Below are positions 16,392-25,200 of a stretch of 39,959 nucleotides of DNA, piece after piece (the stretch's first letter is position 1; each line of letters starts with the position of its first letter). The translations under genes were made by a program, and so were the position numbers. The notes under the pieces were generated by a model, which worked only from the letters and a program-made list of their open reading frames with translations, did no database searches and had not been told where the DNA came from. The DNA comes from Clostridiales bacterium (GTDB taxonomy: Bacteria; Bacillota; Clostridia; Acetivibrionales; RGIG10202). The stretch spans positions 1-39,959 of the forward strand of contig JAGCXC010000040.1 of the NCBI GenBank assembly GCA_017961515.1, given 5' to 3'.

Positions 16392-17498
16392 GTGCGAAAA
16401 AATAATTTATTTATATTATGTGTTATTTTGGCAATGTTGATATTTTGTATCAACATAATTTTATTTTCTAAAAAACAGATTTCGCTAAGTTATGCTAAAA
16501 GTATTGTAAGTTTGTCTATGCCAATAGTAGAGTTTGAAGATAAAGATGGTGCAGGAAAAAATAGTTTAATGCAAGAAATTAGGCAAATGAAAAAGTATGT
16601 ACTAGGGATAGGAAACAGTAGCCCCAGAGAAATTATTAGTATACAGTTGGGCTTAGATTGTTCTAATCCTCGAAGAGATTATAGAAGGTGTGCAGTAAAA
16701 ACAAACGTAGAAGGATTAAGTAGTATCTATTTTATTGGTGAAGAAAAAAATAATGATGAAGATGTGTCATACAGTGAATTAAAAATTACAAATGAGACTA
16801 ATTATAATATAGATGTACAAAAACTATTAAAAGAGCCGCTCAAACGAAAATTTAATCAAAATAGTAAAATTTTAATATATCATACCCATACGAATGAAAG
16901 TTATATAAAAAATATTTCAGATCTTAGAAATACATCAGTATTACCCAGAAGTAAAAATGAAAATATAAATGTAGTGCGCGTTGGACAAGAACTTTGTGAT
17001 AATCTTAATAAATTTAGTGTGCCATGTGTTCATAGTAAAAAATATCATAATATTCCCAATGATAAAGGAGCTTATGCTAGATCGTTAAATACGGTAAGAG
17101 AATATATAGGAAGGGATCCTAATATTGTTGCTACTTTGGATATACACAGAGATGGAATTAGCAATTCCAAAAAATTGCGTGTAGTAGAGAAAGTTAAAGA
17201 CAAAGATGTGGCAAAAATAATGATTGTAATTGGAACAGATGGAACAGGATTAAGTCATAGAGAATGGAGAGAAAATCTTAAGTTTGCACTGAAATTGCAA
17301 GAAAAGTTAATTCAATATAATCCTAATATTGTTAAGCCTGTACTAATAAGCAAAAACAGGTATAATCAGCATCTTACTAATTGTTCCTTATTAATAGAAA
17401 TTGGTGGTGACGGAAACACAATAGATGAAAGCCTAGAAAGTGCTCGGTATATTGCAAGAGCATTAAGTGAAATTTATCAAGAAAATAAAAAAGTATAA
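16392..17498 (+). CDS. spoIIP: Stage II sporulation protein P (spore peptidoglycan hydrolase)
   Basis: SpoIIP is an amidase/endopeptidase that works with SpoIID and SpoIIM to dissolve septal peptidoglycan during engulfment of the forespore. The protein has an N-terminal membrane anchor (about residues 6-26) and a C-terminal hydrolase domain. The signature LIYHTHTNESY (with zinc-ligand-type His) lies near residues 158-168, followed by TLDIHRDG and the NCSLLIEIGG(D/E)GNT motif. The length of 368 aa is slightly shorter than Bacillus SpoIIP (401). The start is GTG 16392, 11 nt after AAAGGA; this SD lies in a long hairpin. An out-of-frame ATG at 16384 opens an 18-codon frame overlapping the start. 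Confidence 0.93.
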   Translation: MRKNNLFILCVILAMLIFCINIILFSKKQISLSYAKSIVSLSMPIVEFEDKDGAGKNSLMQEIRQMKKYVLGIGNSSPREIISIQLGLDCSNPRRDYRRCAVKTNVEGLSSIYFIGEEKNNDEDVSYSELKITNETNYNIDVQKLLKEPLKRKFNQNSKILIYHTHTNESYIKNISDLRNTSVLPRSKNENINVVRVGQELCDNLNKFSVPCVHSKKYHNIPNDKGAYARSLNTVREYIGRDPNIVATLDIHRDGISNSKKLRVVEKVKDKDVAKIMIVIGTDGTGLSHREWRENLKFALKLQEKLIQYNPNIVKPVLISKNRYNQHLTNCSLLIEIGGDGNTIDESLESARYIARALSEIYQENKKV

Positions 17499-17553
17499 AA
17501 AGGTTTAATTAGCAAATAATAAATAGAAAGACTTAAAAAAGAGGTGTGATTTT

Positions 17554-19959
17554 ATGAAGGCTGTTATAATGGCAGGTGGGGAAGGAAAAAGATTGCGACC
17601 GCTAACATGTGATAGACCCAAACCGATGGTTTATGTGGCTAATAGACCAATAATGGAACATATAGTAAATTTATTGAAGGAACATAACATATTTGATATA
17701 GCGTTGACATTACAGTATATGCCTAATAATATTAAGGATTATTTTGGAACAGGAGATAAGTATGGAGTAAATTTTAGATATTATCAGGAAGACGAGCCAT
17801 TAGGTACAGCAGGAAGTGTCAAAAATGTACAAGATTTTTTGAATGAAACATTTGTAGTAATAAGTGGAGATGTTCTAACGGATATAGATATTACTAAAGC
17901 GCTAGAGTTTCATAAAAGCAAAAATTCTGTTGCAACAATGATATTAAAAAGTGTGCCTGTACCTTTAGAGTATGGTGTTGTTGTAATTGATGATAATAAT
18001 AAAATAGAAAAATTCTTAGAAAAGCCCAATTGGGGAGAAGTTTTTAGTGATACAGTCAATACGGGAATATATATATTAGAGCCAGAAGTATTTGAGTTTA
18101 TTCCCAAAGGAAGATTTTTCGATTTTGGCAAAGATGTATTTCCACGTATGCTTCGGGAAAATGTGTCGATGTATGGATATATTTCAAAAGATTATTGGTG
18201 CGATATTGGGGATATAACATCATATAGAAGTGCACATAAAGATATTTTAGACAAAAAAGTTTCGGTAAATATATTAGGTAATCAAATTGCACCGGATATT
18301 TGGATAGGAGAAAATGTACAAATAGATGATTTAAGTGAAGTGAAAGCACCGTGTATAATAGGTAGCAACGTGAAGATAAGAAGAGGAGTAAAAATAGGCA
18401 AATATACAGTAATAGGAGATAACAATCTAATAGATGATCACGCTACCATAAAGCAATCTATAGTGTGGAACAATTCTATTATAAATAATAGTGTTAATTT
18501 AAGAGGGGCTGTTATAGCAAATAATGTCACAATTAAGAAAAATGTATGTGTATATGAAGGTAGTGTAATTGGTGGTGATTGTGATGTTTTAGAAGATTCA
18601 ATAATAAATCCTGATGTAAAGATATGGCCGCATAAGAAAATTGATAGGGCAAGTATCCTAAAGGCTGATCTTATTTGGGGAACAAAGTATACAAAAAATA
18701 TATTTGGAGAACGTGGGATAAATGCAAAGATTGTGCCAGAGTATGTTACAAAATTAGGGCAGGCTTATGCAAGCTTTATTGGTGGAAACGGAAGGATAGG
18801 TATAGCGTCTAGCAATAGTAATATTTCAAAATTAATGAAGATGGCATTTTCTACAGGGATCCTAAGGACAGGGCTAGAAGTTTTTGATTTCAAGGAATTA
18901 TTAGTTCCTATGCTACGATTTGCTATAAGGTTTTATAAATTAGATGGAGGAATTTATATAAATGATGTGAGTGGTGATTTTGTCAATATAGAAATATTAA
19001 ATAAGGATGGTTGTAATATAGAAAGTTTCGTTGAAAGGAAAATAGAAAATATGTATAATCAGCAAGAATTTTTGCATTGCGATGTATCTGAAATTAAGCC
19101 TATGGTTACAATAAATGATTATTCATTATTTTATGCAATGGATATTATAAATGGTATCAAATTTATGGATATTGGCTTAAATGTAGTAGTGAATACTAAT
19201 TTGGATATGGTTCAAAGTGTGTTAGAAAAAGTTTTTGATTATATGAAGTGCAAAGTTAAATTTGTAGATTTAAGTAATGAACAAAATGTATTTCCGTCAT
19301 TTGTTACGGTTGGAGGATTTGATCTTGGAATAGAAGTAGAAACCAATGGTGAAAATTTTATTTTGGTTGATAATAAGGGGCGAGTGATAGACCAAAATAA
19401 ATATAAAATTTTAGTTATACTAATGCAATTGATGAAAGGAAAAGACAAAATTATTGTTGCACCAACAACAGCAAGTGGTATTGTTGAAAAAATTGCACAA
19501 AAATATGGAGGGCAAATTAAGAGAACTAAAAGCACAGTTAGTGAAATAATGAAAGAGATGTTAAATACAAATCTTTCGGATCAATTTGGTATGTATTTTG
19601 ATGCAGTTTATGGAATTGTAAATATTTTAGAGTTTATGAAAGAAAATAATTATTCTTCATCTGATATATATGACATGATTCCGCAATTTTATATGAACAA
19701 AACAGAAGTTGTGTGCAAGGGAACAGATAAGGGAAAAATTATAAAATGTCTTATAAAAGAAAATTATAATAATGTTGAAACAAAAGAGGGTGTAAAAATA
19801 TATACAAAGGATGGTTGGGCGTTAATTTTGCCAAGTATTGATAAAGCATCAGTAAAAATAATTAGCGAAGGTGTAAATAGCGAGATTGCACAAGAAATAA
19901 GTAGCGAGTTTGAGCGAAAAATAAAGGGAATAATAAATACCAGTATTTCATCAACATAA
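17554..19959 (+). CDS. Mannose-1-phosphate guanylyltransferase/phosphomannomutase-like fusion, mutase half degenerate
   Basis: The N-terminal nucleotidyltransferase domain (about 1-235) has the GGEGKRLRPLT signature, PKPM and the catalytic-type SGD. A left-handed beta-helix of hexapeptide repeats (about 250-370) follows, then a phosphomannomutase-like region (about 385-795). The family would activate sugar phosphates, giving GDP-mannose or a similar nucleotide sugar for envelope glycans. In the mutase part the phosphoserine loop (TASHNP type) is absent (the equivalent region reads SSNSNISK), and the metal loop DGDAD is replaced by ETNGEN (near residue 597). That half therefore looks catalytically dead and may be regulatory. 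The SD is GAGGTG. It sits between spoIIP and a spore lipoprotein gene. Confidence 0.9.
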   Translation: MKAVIMAGGEGKRLRPLTCDRPKPMVYVANRPIMEHIVNLLKEHNIFDIALTLQYMPNNIKDYFGTGDKYGVNFRYYQEDEPLGTAGSVKNVQDFLNETFVVISGDVLTDIDITKALEFHKSKNSVATMILKSVPVPLEYGVVVIDDNNKIEKFLEKPNWGEVFSDTVNTGIYILEPEVFEFIPKGRFFDFGKDVFPRMLRENVSMYGYISKDYWCDIGDITSYRSAHKDILDKKVSVNILGNQIAPDIWIGENVQIDDLSEVKAPCIIGSNVKIRRGVKIGKYTVIGDNNLIDDHATIKQSIVWNNSIINNSVNLRGAVIANNVTIKKNVCVYEGSVIGGDCDVLEDSIINPDVKIWPHKKIDRASILKADLIWGTKYTKNIFGERGINAKIVPEYVTKLGQAYASFIGGNGRIGIASSNSNISKLMKMAFSTGILRTGLEVFDFKELLVPMLRFAIRFYKLDGGIYINDVSGDFVNIEILNKDGCNIESFVERKIENMYNQQEFLHCDVSEIKPMVTINDYSLFYAMDIINGIKFMDIGLNVVVNTNLDMVQSVLEKVFDYMKCKVKFVDLSNEQNVFPSFVTVGGFDLGIEVETNGENFILVDNKGRVIDQNKYKILVILMQLMKGKDKIIVAPTTASGIVEKIAQKYGGQIKRTKSTVSEIMKEMLNTNLSDQFGMYFDAVYGIVNILEFMKENNYSSSDIYDMIPQFYMNKTEVVCKGTDKGKIIKCLIKENYNNVETKEGVKIYTKDGWALILPSIDKASVKIISEGVNSEIAQEISSEFERKIKGIINTSISST

Positions 19960-20002
19960 TATTAAGATATATGGATAATAATAATATTATGGAGGTGAAA
20001 AA

Positions 20003-20638
20003 ATGAAGCCAATAAAATTAGCAGCAGCAGTTTTAGCAACGACCATGGGTATGGGATTAGTAGGATGTGGAAATATGGATAGTACAACTAGTAGGGCACC
20101 ACAGAATGGGAATTATCCACAGCAAGTTAGAATGGATATTGAAGATAGCAATGACATGATGAAAAACAGTAGATACAATACAACAAACAGAGGAAAAGTA
20201 GTAGGTTATTCTTATAAAAATGATTTAACAAAAGGAAATAATTATAGTAGTAGTTATGGTAAAAATTATAGTAGTAACTACAGCAAAAATTATGGTAATG
20301 ATAGTAATTACAATAATAGTAGCGATTTATCTAGGACAGAGAAAATACAAAATGAACTAAATAAATTAAATGGATATAGTGATATGACATGTGTGGTAAA
20401 TGGAGATACAGCGATAGTTGGGTGTACACCAAACACAGCTAATAATGCACAGTATAGATCAGAGATAATAAATACAGTAAGGGAATGTGATCCTAGTATA
20501 AACAAGTGTGAAGTTGTAAATACAAAGGATGGGGTAAGCAAAATAAGTACTATGGCAGAAAATATGAGAAAAGGTAATATGATGTCGACAATATCTGAAG
20601 ATTTTAAGAAAATGTGGAAAGATATAGCAGGATACTAA
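20003..20638 (+). CDS. YhcN/YlaJ-type sporulation lipoprotein
   Basis: A lipoprotein signal with a LVGC box places the lipidated Cys at residue 22. A long linker rich in Asn, Ser, Tyr and Gly (about 60-112, repeated YSSxY/KNY units) leads to a C-terminal domain (about 115-190) of the YhcN/YlaJ type, with an ASP-like fold and the DTAIVG-type strand. In Bacillus these are spore inner-membrane or outgrowth lipoproteins. The SD is GGAGGTG, 5 nt from ATG. The linker repeats are unusually tyrosine/asparagine-rich. It follows the nucleotidyltransferase fusion by 43 nt, in the same run as spoIIP. Confidence 0.83.
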   Translation: MKPIKLAAAVLATTMGMGLVGCGNMDSTTSRAPQNGNYPQQVRMDIEDSNDMMKNSRYNTTNRGKVVGYSYKNDLTKGNNYSSSYGKNYSSNYSKNYGNDSNYNNSSDLSRTEKIQNELNKLNGYSDMTCVVNGDTAIVGCTPNTANNAQYRSEIINTVRECDPSINKCEVVNTKDGVSKISTMAENMRKGNMMSTISEDFKKMWKDIAGY

Positions 20639-20651
20639 TTTTAGCACAGAA

Positions 20652-20718
20652 CTTCCTTGTCTAAAAAATGCATTCGAGTGTGTCGAGACTTGATGTGATA
20701 TTTTTTAGGCAAAGGAGG
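20652..20718 (+). promoter_or_regulatory. Long hairpin burying the SD of the secreted NPCBM-like gene
   Basis: CTTCCTTGTCTAAAAAAT (20652-20669) pairs with ATTTTTTAGGCAAAGGAGG (20700-20718), including a perfect 9-bp CTAAAAAAT/ATTTTTTAG core and CTTCCTT against the SD AAAGGAGG (20711-20718). The 30-nt loop has a small TCGA/TCGA inner stem (20674-20686). The ATG is at 20732. This looks like a translational switch or thermometer-like element; no T run follows. Confidence 0.55.
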
Positions 20719-20731
20719 TTTAAAATATTTC

Positions 20732-22474
20732 ATGAAGTATATATATACTGTAGTTGTGCTTATAGTAACATTTATGTACAGTGTTGCATATGCAAGTGAA
20801 GTGAATATATCTAAATTATCTAATGAGATAGAACAAAATTTGTATGTCAATTTAAAAAATCATATTAAACAAAAAATTATTGATACATCAAAGCCCAAGA
20901 TACGAGAAAAAATTATATCAAAGGCATATGATGTATTGCCGTCCATATATTTGGCAAATATGAGTACAATAGAAAGTACAAAGAAAATTTATATAAAAGA
21001 TAATATGGTAATTAAGGATATGTGTTATAAAAATAGCATTTTAAGTGATACTTCAAATGTAATTACATATAATTTAGATGGTAAGTACGATTATTTTACA
21101 TCATACGTTGGCTTATGTGATGTCACAACGGAATTTGTTGATGAAAACGTAAAAGGTGTTAATTTAAAGTTGCCGCATCCATTAGGTAATGTTATGTTTA
21201 GTGTGATTGTAGATGATGTTTTAGTATATTTTAGTAGTGTTATGAATTCACACTCTTTACCAGAATATATTTATGTCAATATTAAAGATAAACAAAAACT
21301 TGTATTAATTATAGAAAATATGGATGAAAGAAATAATATTACATCAGCATGGATAGAACCTACCTTGTATAAGGAAAAACTTTCTTTTAAGCCTTGTAGT
21401 GTAGAATATAAAAAGAAGCCAGGAACATTTTTATATTGTAATAACCCTGAATCTATTAAAATAGAGGATACCCTAGATAAGGGAAAAATAATTTATGAGA
21501 CTGGGAATGTGTTGGGCAATACATTTCTTTTTGCCGAGCAGAATAATAGTACAGAGGATAGTATGTATTATGGAGTTATAGTAGAGAATGAAGGTTCTAA
21601 AAATGCTAAAGTTGTTGTAAAAAATAAAGGTATGTCAAAAAATTGTTGGACAGGGCTTAAGTTGGATGAAAATTGTTGGCGAGATTTTTGTGAGTCTAAG
21701 GAGTACACAATAGAAATTTTACCAAATGAAAGTAGATGGCTAGTTGATCCTGTTATTGTTTCTTGCTATAACCAGTACACAGGAGAAGGGGTTGTGAATT
21801 TGGCGATCGACTTCGAATCAGATATGCCATTAAATGTAAGAGTGGTGGCATTCACAAAAGATTATGATTTGACAGATCCTAAAGATATTAATGGTAAATA
21901 TTTAGGGTATGTAACAAGACATGAAAATTTTTGGGGGGAAACAAGAAATTACAAGGGTAGAAGTAATTATTATCCAAAACAAGAGTGTGTGTTTACATGG
22001 GAGATAGATGATAACACGAAAAAGAGTTATTTGCCAGTACGATATAAGAATTTAGATAGAGCGGGATGGATTACGCATATTACAAAAAATAAGCATACGT
22101 CGGCAGTCGAGGATGATATGTATACATTTGTAGATCCAAATGGACTTTGTTTTGGCCCGTATACAAATGATTATTCTACAATGACATCAAATTTGGGGAA
22201 TTGGGCAGTTACCTATAAAGAGATATTTAATATAAAAAATAATTCTAACACCACGAGAAGTATTGATATTATACAAAAGAATGCATTTATAAATAGTGGA
22301 GTAATTGTTATAACACCGTCCGGAGATATAATAAAATCTTCTAATGCTTGTGACAACATAAAAACTATAGCGACCATAGAAGCAAAGCCACATGAGGTGA
22401 CGCAATATGAGATAGAATATATAATTCCAGCATGTAGCGTGGGAGGTTTAACGCATTACGTTAAAATAAATTAG
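20732..22474 (+). CDS. Secreted protein with NPCBM-like carbohydrate-binding domain, function unknown
   Basis: The signal peptide (about residues 1-21, cut after AYA) predicts export. Residues about 105-215 resemble an NPCBM domain. The pattern is F-TSYVGL-D, a middle strand FSVIVDDVLVYFSS, then IYVNIKDKQKLVLIIE and a final AWIEP. NPCBM modules bind galactose-type sugars in secreted glycosidases. The remaining roughly 350 residues form beta-rich sequence with many aromatic residues and cysteines that I do not recognise. No glycosidase catalytic motif is seen. It closes the spoIIP run and is followed by a terminator. The start has AAAGGAGG 13 nt upstream, inside a hairpin. A surface or spore-coat role is possible but not shown. 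Confidence 0.82.
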   Translation: MKYIYTVVVLIVTFMYSVAYASEVNISKLSNEIEQNLYVNLKNHIKQKIIDTSKPKIREKIISKAYDVLPSIYLANMSTIESTKKIYIKDNMVIKDMCYKNSILSDTSNVITYNLDGKYDYFTSYVGLCDVTTEFVDENVKGVNLKLPHPLGNVMFSVIVDDVLVYFSSVMNSHSLPEYIYVNIKDKQKLVLIIENMDERNNITSAWIEPTLYKEKLSFKPCSVEYKKKPGTFLYCNNPESIKIEDTLDKGKIIYETGNVLGNTFLFAEQNNSTEDSMYYGVIVENEGSKNAKVVVKNKGMSKNCWTGLKLDENCWRDFCESKEYTIEILPNESRWLVDPVIVSCYNQYTGEGVVNLAIDFESDMPLNVRVVAFTKDYDLTDPKDINGKYLGYVTRHENFWGETRNYKGRSNYYPKQECVFTWEIDDNTKKSYLPVRYKNLDRAGWITHITKNKHTSAVEDDMYTFVDPNGLCFGPYTNDYSTMTSNLGNWAVTYKEIFNIKNNSNTTRSIDIIQKNAFINSGVIVITPSGDIIKSSNACDNIKTIATIEAKPHEVTQYEIEYIIPACSVGGLTHYVKIN

Positions 22475-22508
22475 ACGAAAGACTAAAAATCCGACGTCTT
22501 TCGTCTAA
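22471..22508. terminator. Bidirectional terminator hairpin
   Basis: TTAGACGAAAGAC (22471-22483) pairs perfectly with GTCTTTCGTCTAA (22496-22508). It overlaps the stop codon of the NPCBM-like gene. The T-rich tail is better on the minus strand, so it also ends mecA. Confidence 0.8.
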
Positions 22509-22533
22509 AATAGTGTGTTCTAATGTCGAAAAA

Positions 22534-23166
22534 TTATTTGGAAAAATATGCATACAAAACTTCCACTGCACTTCCCAAAATTATTATTTTTCCGTATTCG
22601 TTAAGATACCCCTCATAAAAAATGGGATCACGAACTATTTCACCAAATTCATTTAAACATGTAACTAAAGAATCAGGTAAATTCCGAATACCTGATATTT
22701 TTTTGTTTATTACAAGGAAATATTTATCAGATAATTTATACAAAGAGTTAAATCCAATTGGCGTTGGATGAATACTCGACACAAAATTACAAATATCATC
22801 AAAATTTTTAAACGCTACCATAAATATATCATCAGGATTATTAGTATAAGAAACATTTTTAATTTTCTTAAGCTTTCTTTTTGCTATACGTTTTTCTAAA
22901 ACTGGTACTCCATAAGGTTTATCATTGACACGAGTCAAGTTGAAAACAATATCATTGGATTTACCAGGATATGCTTCTATTAACATTTGAGAATTCAAAA
23001 AATTAAATCCATATTCTTCGTCCAATGTTTCCATTAATTCCAAAAAGAACTCTTGTGCTTCTTCGGAATTGTATTCAAAGTTTTCAATGCTCATATCTCT
23101 CTCAACAAAATAAGACAAGGGTATAGTAACACGTAATTTATCTTCGCTAATTCTCTCTATTTTCAT
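22534..23166 (-). CDS. mecA: ClpC adaptor protein MecA
   Basis: MecA delivers substrates to the ClpCP protease and in Bacillus controls competence and sporulation regulators. The N-terminal substrate-binding domain begins MKIERISEDKLRV and continues with the acidic EEAQEFFLELMETLDEEYGF stretch. The C-terminal ClpC-binding domain (about 118-208) shows the F-NFDDICNFV, YKLSDKYFLVI and LNEYGKIII blocks. Length 210 matches the family. ATG 23166 fits the conserved M(E/K)IERI start, but the nearest strong SD, AAAGGAGG (23222-23215), is 48 nt upstream, separated by a possible hairpin. It is divergent from the 573-residue coiled-coil protein gene. Confidence 0.85.
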   Translation of the reverse strand: MKIERISEDKLRVTIPLSYFVERDMSIENFEYNSEEAQEFFLELMETLDEEYGFNFLNSQMLIEAYPGKSNDIVFNLTRVNDKPYGVPVLEKRIAKRKLKKIKNVSYTNNPDDIFMVAFKNFDDICNFVSSIHPTPIGFNSLYKLSDKYFLVINKKISGIRNLPDSLVTCLNEFGEIVRDPIFYEGYLNEYGKIIILGSAVEVLYAYFSK

Positions 23167-23177
23167 AATATCTTTAA

Positions 23178-23222
23178 AGTACCAACCACTACAAGTTCTA
23201 GTAGAAAGTACCGTCCTCCTTT
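23178..23222 (-). promoter_or_regulatory. Possible SD-hairpin leader of mecA
   Basis: On the minus strand AAAGGAGG (23222-23215) is followed by GGTAC (23212-23208), which can pair with GTACT (23182-23178). An inner CTAC/GTAG stem (23204-23201 with 23192-23189) is possible. The helix ends 11 nt before the ATG. It is weaker than the helix at 25161-25188. No standard in-frame start codon occurs between the SD and ATG 23166. Confidence 0.3.
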
Positions 23223-23341
23223 CCTAAAAATTCATACTATCATACTGTGTTCGTCAAGAATGATTTTAACATATATCAATGCAAAAAACAACCTGTAAAA
23301 TATTTCAAATATTTCAAGTAAAATTTTTTTTAAAAATATAT

Positions 23342-23370
23342 TTGTTAAATTTGCATAAATAGGGTATAAT
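23342..23370 (+). promoter_or_regulatory. Sigma-A promoter of the coiled-coil/YbjN-like pair
   Basis: TTGTTA (23342-23347), 17-nt spacer, TATAAT (23365-23370), about 55 nt before the start codon. Confidence 0.65.
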
Positions 23371-23425
23371 TAATACAAGTTTTGTTAGGAAACAATATTT
23401 GTGGTAAAAGGAAGGGAGATATTTT

Positions 23426-25147
23426 ATGGATGAGAGGTTGTTATTAAGAAGTTATTCGCAAAACAGTACAAAGGTTTTGGACAAGAATGAGGAAAGAGGA
23501 ACAAAGGATCCGGAATTGTCAAAGGGATTTGGTGAGATAATAGACACTACTTCAAAATTAAGTGATGCCTTGGCAGTATTGGGTTATGTAGAAAGTTTGC
23601 CGCGTAATTTAAAGATTTTTAAGCTTTTGGTAGACACTTTTAGGTTAGGAGATGATGTGAGGAAAGTTCGATATGTGGGAAGCAGATTAGAAAATCTAGA
23701 AGGAGTAAAAAAGGTACTTGATGAGAGTGATGACGAAAGGTACGCTAAAAAGTACGATTACAAAAATAATAAGTTCAAGTATTTTTACAGTGACTATGAT
23801 GAGTATAAGGATGGTCTTAGAAGAAGAGGTACAAAGTACATTTTAAATAAATGGGATATTCGAAAGCTCGAAAAAGAACTTAGTAATCAGAATGTTGAAA
23901 ACAGAGAGATAAAGGAGAAAGAGGTAGAGAAATTAAAAGATATTAATAGCAAGTTAGAGAAAAGCATATCACGTAAGCAAAAGTTAAGAGAGAGAGTTAT
24001 AAATAGTGAAGCCATTAACATAAACAAGCATAGTAGCAGAAGATTAAGATGGAAATTTGCAGCAGATGCATTGAGTTTTGTGGCAAATGTAATAGAGGTC
24101 TTTACTTTCCCAGTTGTTGCAGCATATGTTTGTGCAACTAAAGTACCTGGTGCTGTATACGGGATATGCAGAAAAATTTATATAAACAAATTCAACAGCA
24201 GCAGAGATGGAATTGGCATTGAAAAGGTAAAAGATGATTATATACTAACAACATTGCAGCTTCCAGCATTAGTTACAGATTTTTGGAGTTCAATTGATAA
24301 ATGGATATTAAAGAAATTTAGAGAGAAGTCTGAAAAGGAGAGAAAAGAAGAAGTTGCAAAGGCACAGTTAGATTATATTAGTCAGCAAGTTGAAGGTTTA
24401 TCTGAAAAGATAAAAGAAGTAGGCAAAGATGATGACAGTAAAAAGAAATTTTTAGAGAATCTAGAAAAAGCAGTGTTATTGGGAGAAAAAAGAAGTCTTG
24501 AAGAGGCAATTAGTAGACTAGAAGAAGATAGGGAAATCTTTACAAACGAAGATTACATAGATGAATTAAATAAAGATATAGAGAAGCAAAAGAAGAAATT
24601 GCGTAAAATAGAAGATAAAATGATCTCAAAAACAGGTAGAGGGGCAGAGCATGATAAATATACAGAAGAAGTAAGAGGAAGAAAACTTACTGAAGCTATT
24701 AATGAGATTGTTTCTATAGAAACAAAGTTAGAAGTAGGAGGTGAAGGTCTAGATAAAGTTAGAAAAGCTGTTTTTGATTCTAAAAAAACAGAGGTTATTA
24801 TAGGGGCAAGACCTAGAGATAGATTCTTGAGAATGTTTAATATAAGAACAATGGAAGATGAAGACAGAATGAAAAGTACAGCTAAGTTCATTGTTAGTCA
24901 CATAAGAAATTTGCCAGATTATGACAACTTAGATGAGAATGAAGCAAAAGAGTTTAAGACAAGTGTAGATGAAACCAAAAAGAGCTATAAAAGAATAGAA
25001 AAAATGTTAAAAACTATTAATATAGACGATGGTAATGCCTTTATTAATAAAGTAAGAGATTACAAAAGGGAAAAAGCTGAAGGAGGGAGTCCGGACAAAA
25101 ATTCATTAATAGATGAATTGGTTGAAGCAATGAAGAAAGAAATATAA
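23426..25147 (+). CDS. Coiled-coil protein with central hydrophobic segment, function unknown (573 aa)
   Basis: I do not recognise a family. The N-terminal 120 residues are mixed and charged. A lysine/glutamate-rich coiled-coil stretch (about 148-195) precedes a hydrophobic region (about 213-245, FVANVIEVFTFPVVAAYVCA) that could be one or two membrane helices or a membrane-inserting hairpin. The second half (about 300-570) is mostly charged helices. There is no signal peptide. The SD GAAGGGAG lies 7-8 nt from ATG. The next gene, 50 nt on, encodes a YbjN-like protein of the chaperone fold; large helical proteins paired with such small proteins are often secreted clients. That relation is inference. 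Confidence 0.8.
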   Translation: MDERLLLRSYSQNSTKVLDKNEERGTKDPELSKGFGEIIDTTSKLSDALAVLGYVESLPRNLKIFKLLVDTFRLGDDVRKVRYVGSRLENLEGVKKVLDESDDERYAKKYDYKNNKFKYFYSDYDEYKDGLRRRGTKYILNKWDIRKLEKELSNQNVENREIKEKEVEKLKDINSKLEKSISRKQKLRERVINSEAININKHSSRRLRWKFAADALSFVANVIEVFTFPVVAAYVCATKVPGAVYGICRKIYINKFNSSRDGIGIEKVKDDYILTTLQLPALVTDFWSSIDKWILKKFREKSEKERKEEVAKAQLDYISQQVEGLSEKIKEVGKDDDSKKKFLENLEKAVLLGEKRSLEEAISRLEEDREIFTNEDYIDELNKDIEKQKKKLRKIEDKMISKTGRGAEHDKYTEEVRGRKLTEAINEIVSIETKLEVGGEGLDKVRKAVFDSKKTEVIIGARPRDRFLRMFNIRTMEDEDRMKSTAKFIVSHIRNLPDYDNLDENEAKEFKTSVDETKKSYKRIEKMLKTINIDDGNAFINKVRDYKREKAEGGSPDKNSLIDELVEAMKKEI

Positions 25148-25150
25148 AAA

Positions 25151-25200
25151 AAAGGAGGAATCAATGGGAGGAGAAATACTCCCATTGAGAATTGTTTATG
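25151..25200 (+). promoter_or_regulatory. SD, perfect 10-bp stem-loop, then start codon
   Basis: AAAGGAGG (25151-25158) is followed by TCAATGGGAG (25161-25170), an 8-nt loop and the exact complement CTCCCATTGA (25179-25188). Nine bases later comes ATG 25198. Folding would bring the SD to about 11 nt from the start. Alternatively the ATG inside the left arm (25164), well placed for the same SD, starts a 14-codon peptide that ends just past ATG 25198 and could couple translation. In that case the helix would mask the small start codon. Confidence 0.6.
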
